From: Adlercreutzia agrestimuris
GTDB taxonomy: Bacteria; Actinomycetota; Coriobacteriia; Coriobacteriales; Eggerthellaceae
Reading direction: 5' to 3'
Assembly (NCBI RefSeq): GCF_943193125.1
Contig: NZ_CALPCX010000001.1
Span: 372,001 to 436,000 of the forward strand
Length of the DNA stretch: 64,000 nucleotides
Position numbers and translations under genes: made by a program. Positions 40,306 through 48,906 of the stretch are shown here, in pieces (position 1 is the first letter of the stretch; every line of letters starts with the position of its first letter). The notes beneath the pieces are model-generated. The model saw nothing but the letters and a program-made list of their open reading frames with translations. It searched no databases and had not been told where the DNA came from.

Positions 40306-40384
40306 ATAGTACAAAGCAACGACAACTCCAGATTACCGACGTGCCGCGCAACAAAGAGCACACGAAGAGATTTGGAGCTTCATC

Positions 40385-42541
40385 ATGGCAGACACGAAAC
40401 TGGACCCGACCAAGTCGTATGGCTGGACCGGACGCATCCTGAGGGTCAACCTGACCGATGGAACCATCACCACCGAATCAACCGAACCTTATAAAGACTA
40501 TATCGGCGGTATGGGCCTGGCGAATAAGATCATGTACGACGAAGTGCCCGCTGGCACCGACCCGCTCTCTGTTGAGAATAAAGTTGTTTTCGCCGTTGGT
40601 CCGCTGACTGCATCAGGCGTACCCCTGGCAGGACGTACAACTATTTGTTCACTTTCAACCTATACCAAAGACCATCAAGTTGTTGATGCTCACTGCGGCG
40701 GTATGCTTGGCGCTGGCATCAAGAAAGCTGGCTATGACGCCGTTATTTTGGAAGGCGCATCCGACGAGCCGGTATATCTCAAGATTGATGACGACGATGT
40801 TGAAATCAAGTCCGCTGACAAAGTATGGGGTCTTGGCACCCGCGCCACCACTGAGGCGCTTTCACGTCGCGAAGGCACGGACTTTTGCGTTGCAACTATC
40901 GGCCCCGCTGGTGAAAACCTGCTTCCCTATTCCTGCTTGATCAACTCACGTAACCACTCAGCCGGTGCTGGCTTGGGCGCCGTTATGGGTTCAAAGAAAA
41001 TCAAGGCGCTGGTTGTTCGCGGTACGAAGCCTATTTATGTAGCCGATCCTGAAGAGTTAGCGAATTTGTCTGACTACATGCTTCGCGATATCGTTGGATC
41101 AAACAACAACCACGTTGTCCCGTCAACTCAGCAAGAGTGGGCTGAATACTTCGACAAAGGATCACGTTGGACCGCTCGTGATGGTCTGTACTGGGCACTT
41201 GCTGAAGGTGGTCCCATCAATACCGGCGAACCTAAGCCAGGCGAGATCAACACAGTTGGCTATCGTTGCATGAAGTCAACAAAGGACGACGGTCCGGCTG
41301 CTGAGCAATACACCATCAAGATGAATGGTTGCCACGGCTGCCCGATCCACTGCTATTCAGACATGCGCGTTGGCGAAGTTGCCGCAGATGGCGGCTACGA
41401 AACCACCGGTAATACGTGCGTACCAAACTTCCCCTTCAAATATATGATTGGCATTTTGGGCGACAACACCACTGTTAAAGATGATAGCGAAGAATCCCTC
41501 ATTTGGAACCAGGTTATTGGTTCTACCGTGGACGACTTGGGTCTGTGGTGTAACTATGCACAGCTGTATCGTGATATCGCTCACTGCTATGCAACTGGTG
41601 TTTTTGAGCGCGTTCTTCCTGAAGAGGAATACAACTCAATTGACTGGGATATGTTTATTAACAATGATCCTTCAAAAATGCCGGCTTTGCTTACTAAGAT
41701 TGCTCAGAACGACTCAGAACTTGCTTATGTTGGACATGGCACCTATGTATGGACAGAGCGCTGGGACGACACGAAGTGGAATGACACCGTTGCCTCTTGC
41801 ATGATCAGCCCGCGCGGCTGGCCGGTGCACCATTCACAGGAATGCTTCGGTCAGGTTGGCATGCTCTACAACACGCTGTTTAACCGCGACGACATGATCC
41901 ACTCAGCTGTTAACCTGCAAGGTTGCGGCCTGCCTATTGAGCTTAAGAAGGCAATTGGCGCAGAAATCTTCGGTAGCGAAGAGGCGGTTGACCCCGATAA
42001 GGACTACACGCCAATGAACGAGTACAAGGCGAACTTTGTCTGGTGGAGCGTTGTCACCGACGTGCTTCATGACTCGCTGACCTTGTGCAACTGGGTATGG
42101 CCGATGGCTATGAGCCCGACAAAAGAGCGCGACTATCGTGGCGACCTTGATCTTGAAGCGAAGTTCATGAAAGCCGTTACGGGCGAAGAGTACACCACAG
42201 AAGAGCTCTACAAAGCTGCTGCAAAGATCATGACGCTGCAACGTGCAAACACCGCTCGTGGCATGACTGACGAAGCCGGAAACATGGGCACCAACGACTT
42301 CCGTAACATTCACGACGTGTATACCGAGTGGCCATTTACGAAAGATCCTGACATTGAAGTCTTCACCGAAGGCACCGACAAGATGGACAAAGAAGACATC
42401 CAAAAGGGCTTGACCATGGTATATGACTGCTTTGGCTGGGATCCTGAACTTGGTTGCCCCACAGCAGAATGTCTTGACTACTATGACATGCCCGACGTCA
42501 AAGAAGACCTGGCAGAACTGGGACTTTTACCTGACGCATAA
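40385..42541 (+). CDS. Aldehyde ferredoxin oxidoreductase family protein
   Basis: A 718-residue protein with the AOR N-terminal fold (GWTGRILRVNLTDGTITTES, YIGGMGLANKIMYDE), the pterin-binding GPLTASGVPLAGRT and NSRNHSAGAGLGAVMGSKK, and the cluster-binding NGCHGCPIHC (about residue 315). AOR enzymes hold tungsten (or Mo) bis-pterin and oxidise aldehydes or reduce acids. This branch resembles YdhV-like members, whose substrate is unknown. TTGGAG lies upstream. A strong terminator follows. Confidence 0.9.
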   Translation: MADTKLDPTKSYGWTGRILRVNLTDGTITTESTEPYKDYIGGMGLANKIMYDEVPAGTDPLSVENKVVFAVGPLTASGVPLAGRTTICSLSTYTKDHQVVDAHCGGMLGAGIKKAGYDAVILEGASDEPVYLKIDDDDVEIKSADKVWGLGTRATTEALSRREGTDFCVATIGPAGENLLPYSCLINSRNHSAGAGLGAVMGSKKIKALVVRGTKPIYVADPEELANLSDYMLRDIVGSNNNHVVPSTQQEWAEYFDKGSRWTARDGLYWALAEGGPINTGEPKPGEINTVGYRCMKSTKDDGPAAEQYTIKMNGCHGCPIHCYSDMRVGEVAADGGYETTGNTCVPNFPFKYMIGILGDNTTVKDDSEESLIWNQVIGSTVDDLGLWCNYAQLYRDIAHCYATGVFERVLPEEEYNSIDWDMFINNDPSKMPALLTKIAQNDSELAYVGHGTYVWTERWDDTKWNDTVASCMISPRGWPVHHSQECFGQVGMLYNTLFNRDDMIHSAVNLQGCGLPIELKKAIGAEIFGSEEAVDPDKDYTPMNEYKANFVWWSVVTDVLHDSLTLCNWVWPMAMSPTKERDYRGDLDLEAKFMKAVTGEEYTTEELYKAAAKIMTLQRANTARGMTDEAGNMGTNDFRNIHDVYTEWPFTKDPDIEVFTEGTDKMDKEDIQKGLTMVYDCFGWDPELGCPTAECLDYYDMPDVKEDLAELGLLPDA

Positions 42542-42581
42542 TATTTCGCCCTCCAGCACTGACCCCGCATAAGGGTCTCCC

Positions 42582-42621
42582 GAGAACCCCGCCTCCATCC
42601 CGAGGGCGGGGTTCTCGCTTT
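42582..42621 (+). terminator. Terminator of the AOR gene
   Basis: GAGAACCCCGCC/GGCGGGGTTCTC 12-bp stem followed by GCTTTC. It separates the convergent AOR and LuxR genes. Confidence 0.85.
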
Positions 42622-42648
42622 CAGTGTCTCAAAATACGTATGCAAAGA

Positions 42649-44433
42649 TTATTCGCTATATGCTTCCAGGTATTCCAGAATCTCTTGACGCGAATGCATG
42701 CCGCACTTGCTATAGATACACTTAATGTGCGTATGCGCTGTTGACGCGGTAATGTGCAACTCTTCGGCAACTTTTTTCTGAGTGTGCCCCAACGCATACA
42801 GCATAAGCACATCCATTTCGCGGTCTGACAGCAAGAACTGCTCGCCCATCTGTCGAACGCTTCGGCGCATTGAATCACTCAGGGTATTTGGCACTGCAAA
42901 CTCTTCGTTTACTCCAAACGCCACTGCCGAAACTCTGCTCTCTTCTTGGCTTATGCTGGCGTCGGGGTTTATATCACGCACTTCATCTTCAACCTCTTGC
43001 ACGCGAGAATCCGCAAGAGGCGTTGTGGGTGAACATCCTTCGGTGCACTTAATACAACGCTGCGCACGCGCCAACATCAATGCCGCATAAGCTGCCTCAA
43101 GGTCAGCAGATCGCTGATCAGCAGCCTGGCGCACCGTTTCAAGAAGTTTCTGTTGTGCCTGTTCAAGCGCTTCGTTGCTCAGTTCCATATCGTGTTGCGC
43201 CTTCGCAATCACTTCAGCTTTTTCAGCCTCGCTTCGCTCTATATCAAGCGAGTATTCACCGCGTTCAGCTGCAAGAAATTGGATCAAAACAACCAACGCT
43301 GAAAGCAGAATCAACGCACTCAACAAGGAGTTTATAAACAAATCATTGCCTGCAAGAGGATAGATATAGAGAAGCAACATGCGAGCCACCGAGCGCGATC
43401 CAAAACAGACCACCCATCCAACAGCCGCATAAACATAGGGGTCTCTGTCACCAAAACTGGTAAAAGCAATGATGACATAGAAGCAATATGCGCAGATTAA
43501 AATGTTGAGGGTGTTAACGGCAACCGCGCCAATCTCCCACTGCTGGTCAAATGCGCCAAAGAGCACGAGCGACAGAGATGCCAGCGAAACCATAATGACG
43601 ACATAGCAAATGGTCATTGCACGTTCTCTGCGTCGAACAACCAAAACCAGCATGAACGCACATACCAGCAGAGACGACACCATATAGGCAAACCGCGTCG
43701 GTGGCGTAAAAGCAATTGGCAGCCCATCAGGATAACCGCGCAGAAAGCCATCAACAAAGCTCAGAACACCTACGCCAACCGTACATGCCACCAAAAAACG
43801 CGTGTCCTGCATTCTGTTTCGTGCGAAGGTGAAAAACGTGCGTGCGCGCCCGTGTGATCTACCTGGCAGCATTTGTCGATGCTTTTCTGCTGGTCCCATC
43901 AGGATAAATTGCGACACAATCAATACTGCACCAATGATGTTTTGCACGCGAAGTGGCGCGAATGAAATGGCATACACCAACACCACACTGACCATAAAAG
44001 CACAGAACACAAAAAGCGCCGCTGTCACTTCATCAGAGCCACGCAAGCTGCGCAACCAGTAAAACATGCAAAACGACAGCGCCAATGTGGATACCACGCT
44101 CAGCGCGAAACCTTCGCTTAAAAGGGTACCGTCAGTGCTATCTATCAGCGACAACGCAATTGAGCATCCCGCGGCAAGCGCCACGCTTATGCCGAACAGC
44201 ACGCGAACAAAATCCGCAGAGAGCTCTGATCGGGAGCGCCCAAACACCACCAGCAGAATACCCAAGATGACACAAACAACCAGCATAGCGCCATCGGTAA
44301 AAATGCCATTATCTGTTGACGAATAACTTCCATAGCACGCAACTATAAGTGCAGTTCTGGCACATACGATGCCTACCAGCATCGGCCAAAACACCTTTAG
44401 TCGCGTAGTAATACCGCTCCACACCGCATTCAT
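42649..44433 (-). CDS. Membrane LuxR-family regulator with coiled coil and Cys motif
   Basis: A 594-residue protein. About 12 membrane segments (residues 1-400) are followed by a long coiled coil (EAEKAEVIAKAQHDMELSNE and on). Next come a cysteine motif CIKCTEGC and a C-terminal LuxR helix-turn-helix (LSDREMDVLMLYALGHTQKK, TAHTHIKCIYSKCGM). ATG 44,433 has GGAGGAG upstream. It converges on the AOR gene and is its probable regulator. The CxxCxxxC between sensor and DNA-binding domain could bind a metal or sense redox state. Confidence 0.88.
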   Translation of the reverse strand: MNAVWSGITTRLKVFWPMLVGIVCARTALIVACYGSYSSTDNGIFTDGAMLVVCVILGILLVVFGRSRSELSADFVRVLFGISVALAAGCSIALSLIDSTDGTLLSEGFALSVVSTLALSFCMFYWLRSLRGSDEVTAALFVFCAFMVSVVLVYAISFAPLRVQNIIGAVLIVSQFILMGPAEKHRQMLPGRSHGRARTFFTFARNRMQDTRFLVACTVGVGVLSFVDGFLRGYPDGLPIAFTPPTRFAYMVSSLLVCAFMLVLVVRRRERAMTICYVVIMVSLASLSLVLFGAFDQQWEIGAVAVNTLNILICAYCFYVIIAFTSFGDRDPYVYAAVGWVVCFGSRSVARMLLLYIYPLAGNDLFINSLLSALILLSALVVLIQFLAAERGEYSLDIERSEAEKAEVIAKAQHDMELSNEALEQAQQKLLETVRQAADQRSADLEAAYAALMLARAQRCIKCTEGCSPTTPLADSRVQEVEDEVRDINPDASISQEESRVSAVAFGVNEEFAVPNTLSDSMRRSVRQMGEQFLLSDREMDVLMLYALGHTQKKVAEELHITASTAHTHIKCIYSKCGMHSRQEILEYLEAYSE

Positions 44434-44579
44434 ATGCGCTCCTCCACATCCAGTATTGCCTTCGATAGAACATCGGGCACTGGAGCCGTCTATCCTCCCC
44501 ATGCAAAGACAAGCATCTTCATAATAATTCATTCATGTACGCTTATGACTACAAGTGTCGATTTTGTTACTCGCGTCTT

Positions 44580-44700
44580 ACATCGCCGTCACCCTTGCCC
44601 GCGCCGCCGGCATCACCTTCGGCAGCCGCGTGCCGCCGGCATCTCCCGCCTTGCCGCCACCCTTGCCCGCGCCGTCTTCGCCGCTACATCGGGGCGTGTC
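44580..44700. repeat. GC-rich stretch with internal direct repeats
   Basis: About 120 bp of very high GC. CACCCTTGCCCGCGCCG occurs twice 68 bp apart, and GCCGCCGGCATC twice. Frames through it read proline/alanine junk. Nothing else is seen between 44,534 and 44,833. Confidence 0.55.
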
Positions 44701-44833
44701 TAACAAGTTTTTTAAGGTTACTAATCCGTTTCTCAACGTCACCTGAAAGAGGGTAATTGGAGTGGATTTGTCATGGTATCTTTTCGCCATGAAATACGTT
44801 ATTAAGCATGCGTATACATAGAAGGGGCTGATC

Positions 44834-45472
44834 ATGAGCGAAGGAAGAGATATTTACCACGAGCTTCCGCAAAAGGTGCTACTCCGCACGGCGGACGTGT
44901 ATCAAACAAATGTCGATAACGGAGTTGTGGGATATTCCGATACACTGCTTGCCATAGTGGCAAATTTCAAAAACAACGGCATCCCTGAGGGCGCCAATGC
45001 TCAATCCATGGTAGGCAAATCAAAACGCGGCGAAGTTGCCTTTCGTCTGTTCGCACGGATTAATCCCGAGACACGCATCATTGAGGCTGCTGGATTTAAG
45101 ACACGCGGATGCCTTGCTATGACCGGTTGCGCAAGCGCGGCGTGTGCGATGATTGAGGGCAAAACCCTTGATGAGGCGCTTACCATCACAACCGAGGACA
45201 TTCGTACAGCAGTAGACGGCGTGCCCGCAAACAAGGCTAACACGCTTACGTTTGCGGTGGAGGCAATCCGCGCGCTTGTTGGAGATTTCTGGGTGCGCTC
45301 TGGTGCGTCGCTTGCAGAGCTTGACGCGATTGTTCCCTGCGATACCTATTCTGTTGCTTGCCTCATGTGTGAGCATTGCTCGCTTCGCGATATTCGCACT
45401 GATCTGCTCATGGCAGACTGGGATGACGAAGAAGCAGCGCAGCCCGTTATTGCCGGTGGTGAGCAGGCATGA
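44834..45472 (+). CDS. NifU-like iron-sulfur cluster assembly scaffold protein
   Basis: A 212-residue protein with NifU/IscU-type features: YSDTLLAIVANFKNNG, FKTRGCLAMTGCASAACAMI, EGKTLDEALTI. A C-terminal extension has CLMCEHCSLRD. It likely assembles or carries Fe-S clusters, needed for the many Fe-S enzymes nearby. It overlaps the next gene by 4 bp (ATGA), so the two are coupled. Confidence 0.75.
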   Translation: MSEGRDIYHELPQKVLLRTADVYQTNVDNGVVGYSDTLLAIVANFKNNGIPEGANAQSMVGKSKRGEVAFRLFARINPETRIIEAAGFKTRGCLAMTGCASAACAMIEGKTLDEALTITTEDIRTAVDGVPANKANTLTFAVEAIRALVGDFWVRSGASLAELDAIVPCDTYSVACLMCEHCSLRDIRTDLLMADWDDEEAAQPVIAGGEQA

Positions 45473-46515
45473 GCGAAGAAGAAGAGATTCGCCAGGCAGT
45501 TATTGAGCTTTTAGCTGCTCAAGAAGCAGGTGAAGACATTTCCGAATTGCTCCCACAAGTTGATGGAGCAAATACACCTCTCAGTGCCGATGAAGCAGAC
45601 GTAGCCGAGGCTGACACTCTTGATGTTGACACGCCCGAAGCCCGCGCGGCTGCTATTGCGCACGCGCTTGACGTGGCGCGCGCATATTCGCAGGCAAGCA
45701 GGCTGCTCACTCCCGCTGATTGGGAAGCATGCGGAATCGTGCCAAGCTTTATGACGTGCGAAGATCTTGAGATGGAAGTCTATGACCATCTCATGGAATA
45801 CCAACAGGCTTGTAACTTAGATCAGTCGCTTGCGCCATTAGAGCCCTCATCATCGGAAGATGCTGCTGGCGAAGCTTCTAGTGTTTCACCTGATGGCGCC
45901 CACAATGCTCGGCGGCGCGTAAATCCGCATACTCATTCTAAATACTCGTCTTCTCCAGGCCGCGCAGTAGGAATGTCAGGCTTTAAGCGGCGCGCAAAAG
46001 CACCTTTGGAAGTTGCAGAAGAGGACATCGCGCCCGAGCCCGAGCTTGAGCCAGCGTCCGACACCGCGGTCAAGCCAGCGCCCGAGCCCGAGCCTAGTCC
46101 CGCACCCGACCCTCGCGAGAGCTACCCTGAATGCATCGACATTCGCCTCCTCATGGGCGCAAACAGCTATTATCTCTACGATTCGCGCGTCATGACTGAC
46201 ACCTATGCGCGCTGGTCATACCTTGCTGCAGAAAATGACCCTGTTGCTGCCTTTATTGAATGCGTCCGAGATGAATCGCGCACCTACCCTCGCCCTATGG
46301 CCATTACCAATCTTGCAAATCCGCCATTTCTTATGGACGCCGAAGCAGTAGAGGCTGCATTTGCAAGCGCGCTTGATCAGGGACGCGCCGACGACATTGA
46401 GCGAATTCAGGCAACCAACGGGGATGTCTACTTTTACTCTAAAACCTACCTCACGCCAACGCGTGCACAAAGCCTCGCGCAATATGATGCGGTCGAACGC
46501 GCCTTCAACGTGTAA
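45469..46515 (+). CDS. Hypothetical acidic protein coupled to the NifU-like gene
   Basis: A 348-residue protein. It has an acidic helical N-terminus, a low-complexity Ser/Ala region, then an EP-rich linker (EPELEPASDT, PEPEPSPAPDP). The structured C-terminal domain reads CIDIRLLMGANSYYLYDSRV and VAAFIECVRDESRTYPRPMA. No membrane segment or known motif. Overlap with the NifU-like gene suggests a joint role. Confidence 0.65.
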   Translation: MSEEEEIRQAVIELLAAQEAGEDISELLPQVDGANTPLSADEADVAEADTLDVDTPEARAAAIAHALDVARAYSQASRLLTPADWEACGIVPSFMTCEDLEMEVYDHLMEYQQACNLDQSLAPLEPSSSEDAAGEASSVSPDGAHNARRRVNPHTHSKYSSSPGRAVGMSGFKRRAKAPLEVAEEDIAPEPELEPASDTAVKPAPEPEPSPAPDPRESYPECIDIRLLMGANSYYLYDSRVMTDTYARWSYLAAENDPVAAFIECVRDESRTYPRPMAITNLANPPFLMDAEAVEAAFASALDQGRADDIERIQATNGDVYFYSKTYLTPTRAQSLAQYDAVERAFNV

Positions 46516-46553
46516 TGCCGCCAACTCAAACACGCATACTTCGTATACAAAAC

Positions 46554-46600
46554 GCAGCGGCTGTTCATCCACGCAGAAACAGCCGCTGCATCTCTCTTGT
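46554..46600 (+). terminator. Terminator of the NifU operon
   Basis: GCAGCGGCTGT/ACAGCCGCTGC 11-bp stem, followed by TCTCTCTTGTTT. Confidence 0.8.
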
Positions 46601-46602
46601 TT

Positions 46603-46798
46603 ATAAAACTTTCTATAAAACACCAAACTTTGGCAGGAAAAGTGTCCGATTAGGTGGATTGGGCCTCAAAATGGCTGGAAAAGTTGCCGATTAGGTGGGT
46701 CGTCCTTCAAAAACCGCCTAATTGGGCACATTCCCTGCCAAAGTTCGCCAAGAACCGCCAAATTTTAGTTCATCGCCGTAATAATAACGTTGCACAGA
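46603..46798 (+). repeat. Dispersed intergenic repeat, copy 2
   Basis: About 90 percent like 35,144-35,340, with the same 120-bp inverted-repeat core (46,626-46,745). Differences in the arms are often compensated (CGATTAGG/CCTAATTGG), which supports selection for the fold. The rest of the intergenic space to 46,930 holds nothing assignable. Confidence 0.8.
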
Positions 46799-46930
46799 TT
46801 CGCCAGCTCGTCGCCCTCATTCGCCAGATTTCGCCATACCCCCAGTTCAAAGCAACATTATGTCGAAACAGGCGAACGCGGGCAGCAAAACTGCGGCAGC
46901 TAGGTTGTCGCTACAAGTCTGCTGCAACAA

Positions 46931-46961
46931 AAAAGCCAGCCAAGGAAACTTGACTGGCGTA
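46931..46961 (-). terminator. Terminator of tRNA-Leu
   Basis: GCCAGTCAAG/CTTGGCTGGC stem with T6 on the minus strand. Confidence 0.85.
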
Positions 46962-46971
46962 TCTTTGAAAA

Positions 46972-47058
46972 TGGTGCGGGCGAAAGGACTTGAACCTTCA
47001 TGGGGTTGCCCCCATACGGACCTGAACCGTACGCGTCTGCCAATTCCGCCACGCCCGC
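46972..47058 (-). tRNA. tRNA-Leu(CAG)
   Basis: 87 nt with encoded CCA. Acceptor GCGGGCG/CGCCCGC, anticodon loop TTCAGGT, long variable arm (TGGGGGCAACCCCA) and TTCAAGT T-loop, all as in a type II leucine tRNA. Confidence 0.95.
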
Positions 47059-47126
47059 AAATGCTTCGCAAGAACACGAAAAGCGTCGTTTATCTTATCG
47101 TACTTACCTTAACGAAGCAAGTACTT

Positions 47127-47993
47127 TTATTCATATGCGCAGATTTCCTCGCGCTCACACATGTCCGGACTTGTCTCACTTAGCATCTGACCTGCGGAGA
47201 TAGCAGGTGCAAGCAGCAGCGCAGAGGTGACCGCCAACAAAATGAGATTCACCGGCTCGTTGGTCACCAGTGAGGCTGGAATACCGTACGCCATCATCAC
47301 CGGACCAAGATAGAGGATGTCGAAAACAGCGTGCATTGCCGCTATAGACCAGAGCGATTTCGTCTTGATATAAAACGCCGCCATGATGAATCCAAACAGC
47401 GACGCTTGAATGAACTTGATAAACGTCTGAAGTTGTACCATCGCATAGGGCGAAGTCACGCCCGCTATTGATACATGCAAGAACCCAAAGAGTAACGCGG
47501 AAAGAATTGCAGCTTTGAATTTGGGGTTCGTAACCTTTCCTGGCCATTGGATGCGCGAAAAAGCGTTAATAACCAGCACTCGGAACAGTGCTTCCTCAAA
47601 AATGCCCGTAACCAGGCAAACGCCGCATACAACAAACGTGCGCATAATGAGCACGCCCTGGTCAAGCCCGCGCAAACTGCCATTTGTCACATAAAAAGTC
47701 ACCAAGCCGCTAATGGCCGCAACCAGCAACACATATATCACCCAACGACCAAGCACCCCTGAAGATGCAGGTTTTGCCAAGGCTCGTTTGTCTGAAAACT
47801 TTATGATGACCAGCAAAATTGCACTTAAGAGCAAACCTTGAAACAGCGACCATACAGGCGTTGAAGCAGGAATGGTTTGAAACACAAACAGCGTCAAAAC
47901 AAAAGCAACAACAAACGCAAGAAAGGGGTGAAGAATGACAGCATGAGCAGAGGGCGAAGAAAACGCTTGCGAATTTTCTTGATCTTTAATCAT
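47127..47993 (-). CDS. CPBP (CAAX-like) intramembrane protease family protein
   Basis: A 288-residue protein with about eight membrane segments. Motif 1 FEEALFR (about 155) and later FGFLHVSIAG and AAMHAVFDILY carry the conserved Glu, His and Asn/Asp-type positions of the CPBP family. GAGGG lies upstream of ATG 47,993. Members process or tether membrane proteins; bacteriocin self-immunity is one known role. Nothing nearby shows its target. Confidence 0.88.
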   Translation of the reverse strand: MIKDQENSQAFSSPSAHAVILHPFLAFVVAFVLTLFVFQTIPASTPVWSLFQGLLLSAILLVIIKFSDKRALAKPASSGVLGRWVIYVLLVAAISGLVTFYVTNGSLRGLDQGVLIMRTFVVCGVCLVTGIFEEALFRVLVINAFSRIQWPGKVTNPKFKAAILSALLFGFLHVSIAGVTSPYAMVQLQTFIKFIQASLFGFIMAAFYIKTKSLWSIAAMHAVFDILYLGPVMMAYGIPASLVTNEPVNLILLAVTSALLLAPAISAGQMLSETSPDMCEREEICAYE

Positions 47994-48158
47994 GTCAATC
48001 CCTCAGATATACCGAGCGCTTTGGTGCATTTTGTTAGTTACACGTTGTTGCCTGAACGTCGTCTATCAAGCAGCATGAACTACGACAAATTTAGTATACT
48101 TTGACACTCGTAAACAATTGTGAACGTCACAAGGAATTCCTATAGTTTTGGATCTCAC

Positions 48159-48896
48159 ATGACCAGTCAACATCTCTCGCAAGCATCTACTCCCCAAAAA
48201 GGTCTCTCTTCTTTCGCGCTTAAAATCTTCGCCATTGTTGGCATGACATGTAATCATGCCGCGTACATCTTTAACGCCTATCTCCCCTTTGAGGTGAGTT
48301 TCATCTTTTTTGCCATTGGAGGCATCACGTTTCCCACCATGGCATTTTTGCTCGTAGAGGGCTACAAACATACGTCGAATATTCGCAAATACGCGCTAAG
48401 GCTTTTTATCTTTGCCCTTATCTCGCAAATTCCTTTCAGCCTCTTTTTGGTGGCGTTTGAAGCAAACGTGCTTTTCACGCTGCTCCTGAGTCTGCTTGCA
48501 ATGCATCTCTACGACCACATGCACAATCGCACGCTTTTCTGGATTGCGTTTGTGGGTATCGTAATTGTGACTTCGCAATGCGACTGGGGCATGATCGGCC
48601 CAGTTGTTGTGCTTATCATGCACGCGGTTCCTCATAATAAAGAGCGTATAATTTTTGCCATTCTGCTTATTATCTTCAGCATTGGGTTTCCCTCATTATT
48701 GGCATACTTTGCTACGCTTGATCTGGTACAACTCCCCTATGCGCTTTATGCCTTTGTTGGTAGCGGCATGTGCATTCCGCTCCTGCTTGCCTATAATGGC
48801 ACACGCGGAAAACCCCTCAAGTGGTTCTTCTACGCCTACTATCCCGGTCACATTTTGGTGCTCGGCTTAGTAAAGTTGCTCGTCTTCGGTTTGTAA
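48159..48896 (+). CDS. TraX-family membrane protein
   Basis: About 245 residues with seven to eight membrane helices. The opening matches TraX (FALKIFAIVGMTCNHAAYIF, GGITFPTMAFLLVEGYKHT, RLFIFALISQIPFSLF), as does the closing YYPGHILVLGLVKL. The TraX prototype acetylates pilin; chromosomal members are probably acyltransferase-like proteins of the cell surface. The start is uncertain (GTG 48,120 or ATG 48,159). It converges on the LCP gene. Confidence 0.88.
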   Translation: MTSQHLSQASTPQKGLSSFALKIFAIVGMTCNHAAYIFNAYLPFEVSFIFFAIGGITFPTMAFLLVEGYKHTSNIRKYALRLFIFALISQIPFSLFLVAFEANVLFTLLLSLLAMHLYDHMHNRTLFWIAFVGIVIVTSQCDWGMIGPVVVLIMHAVPHNKERIIFAILLIIFSIGFPSLLAYFATLDLVQLPYALYAFVGSGMCIPLLLAYNGTRGKPLKWFFYAYYPGHILVLGLVKLLVFGL

Positions 48897-48906
48897 TTTA
48901 GAGCAA

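Noticed and set aside
44434..44756. Several frames of 63-89 codons in the GC-rich block
   Set aside because: Low-complexity Pro/Ala/Arg sequence caused by high GC, with no ribosome site.
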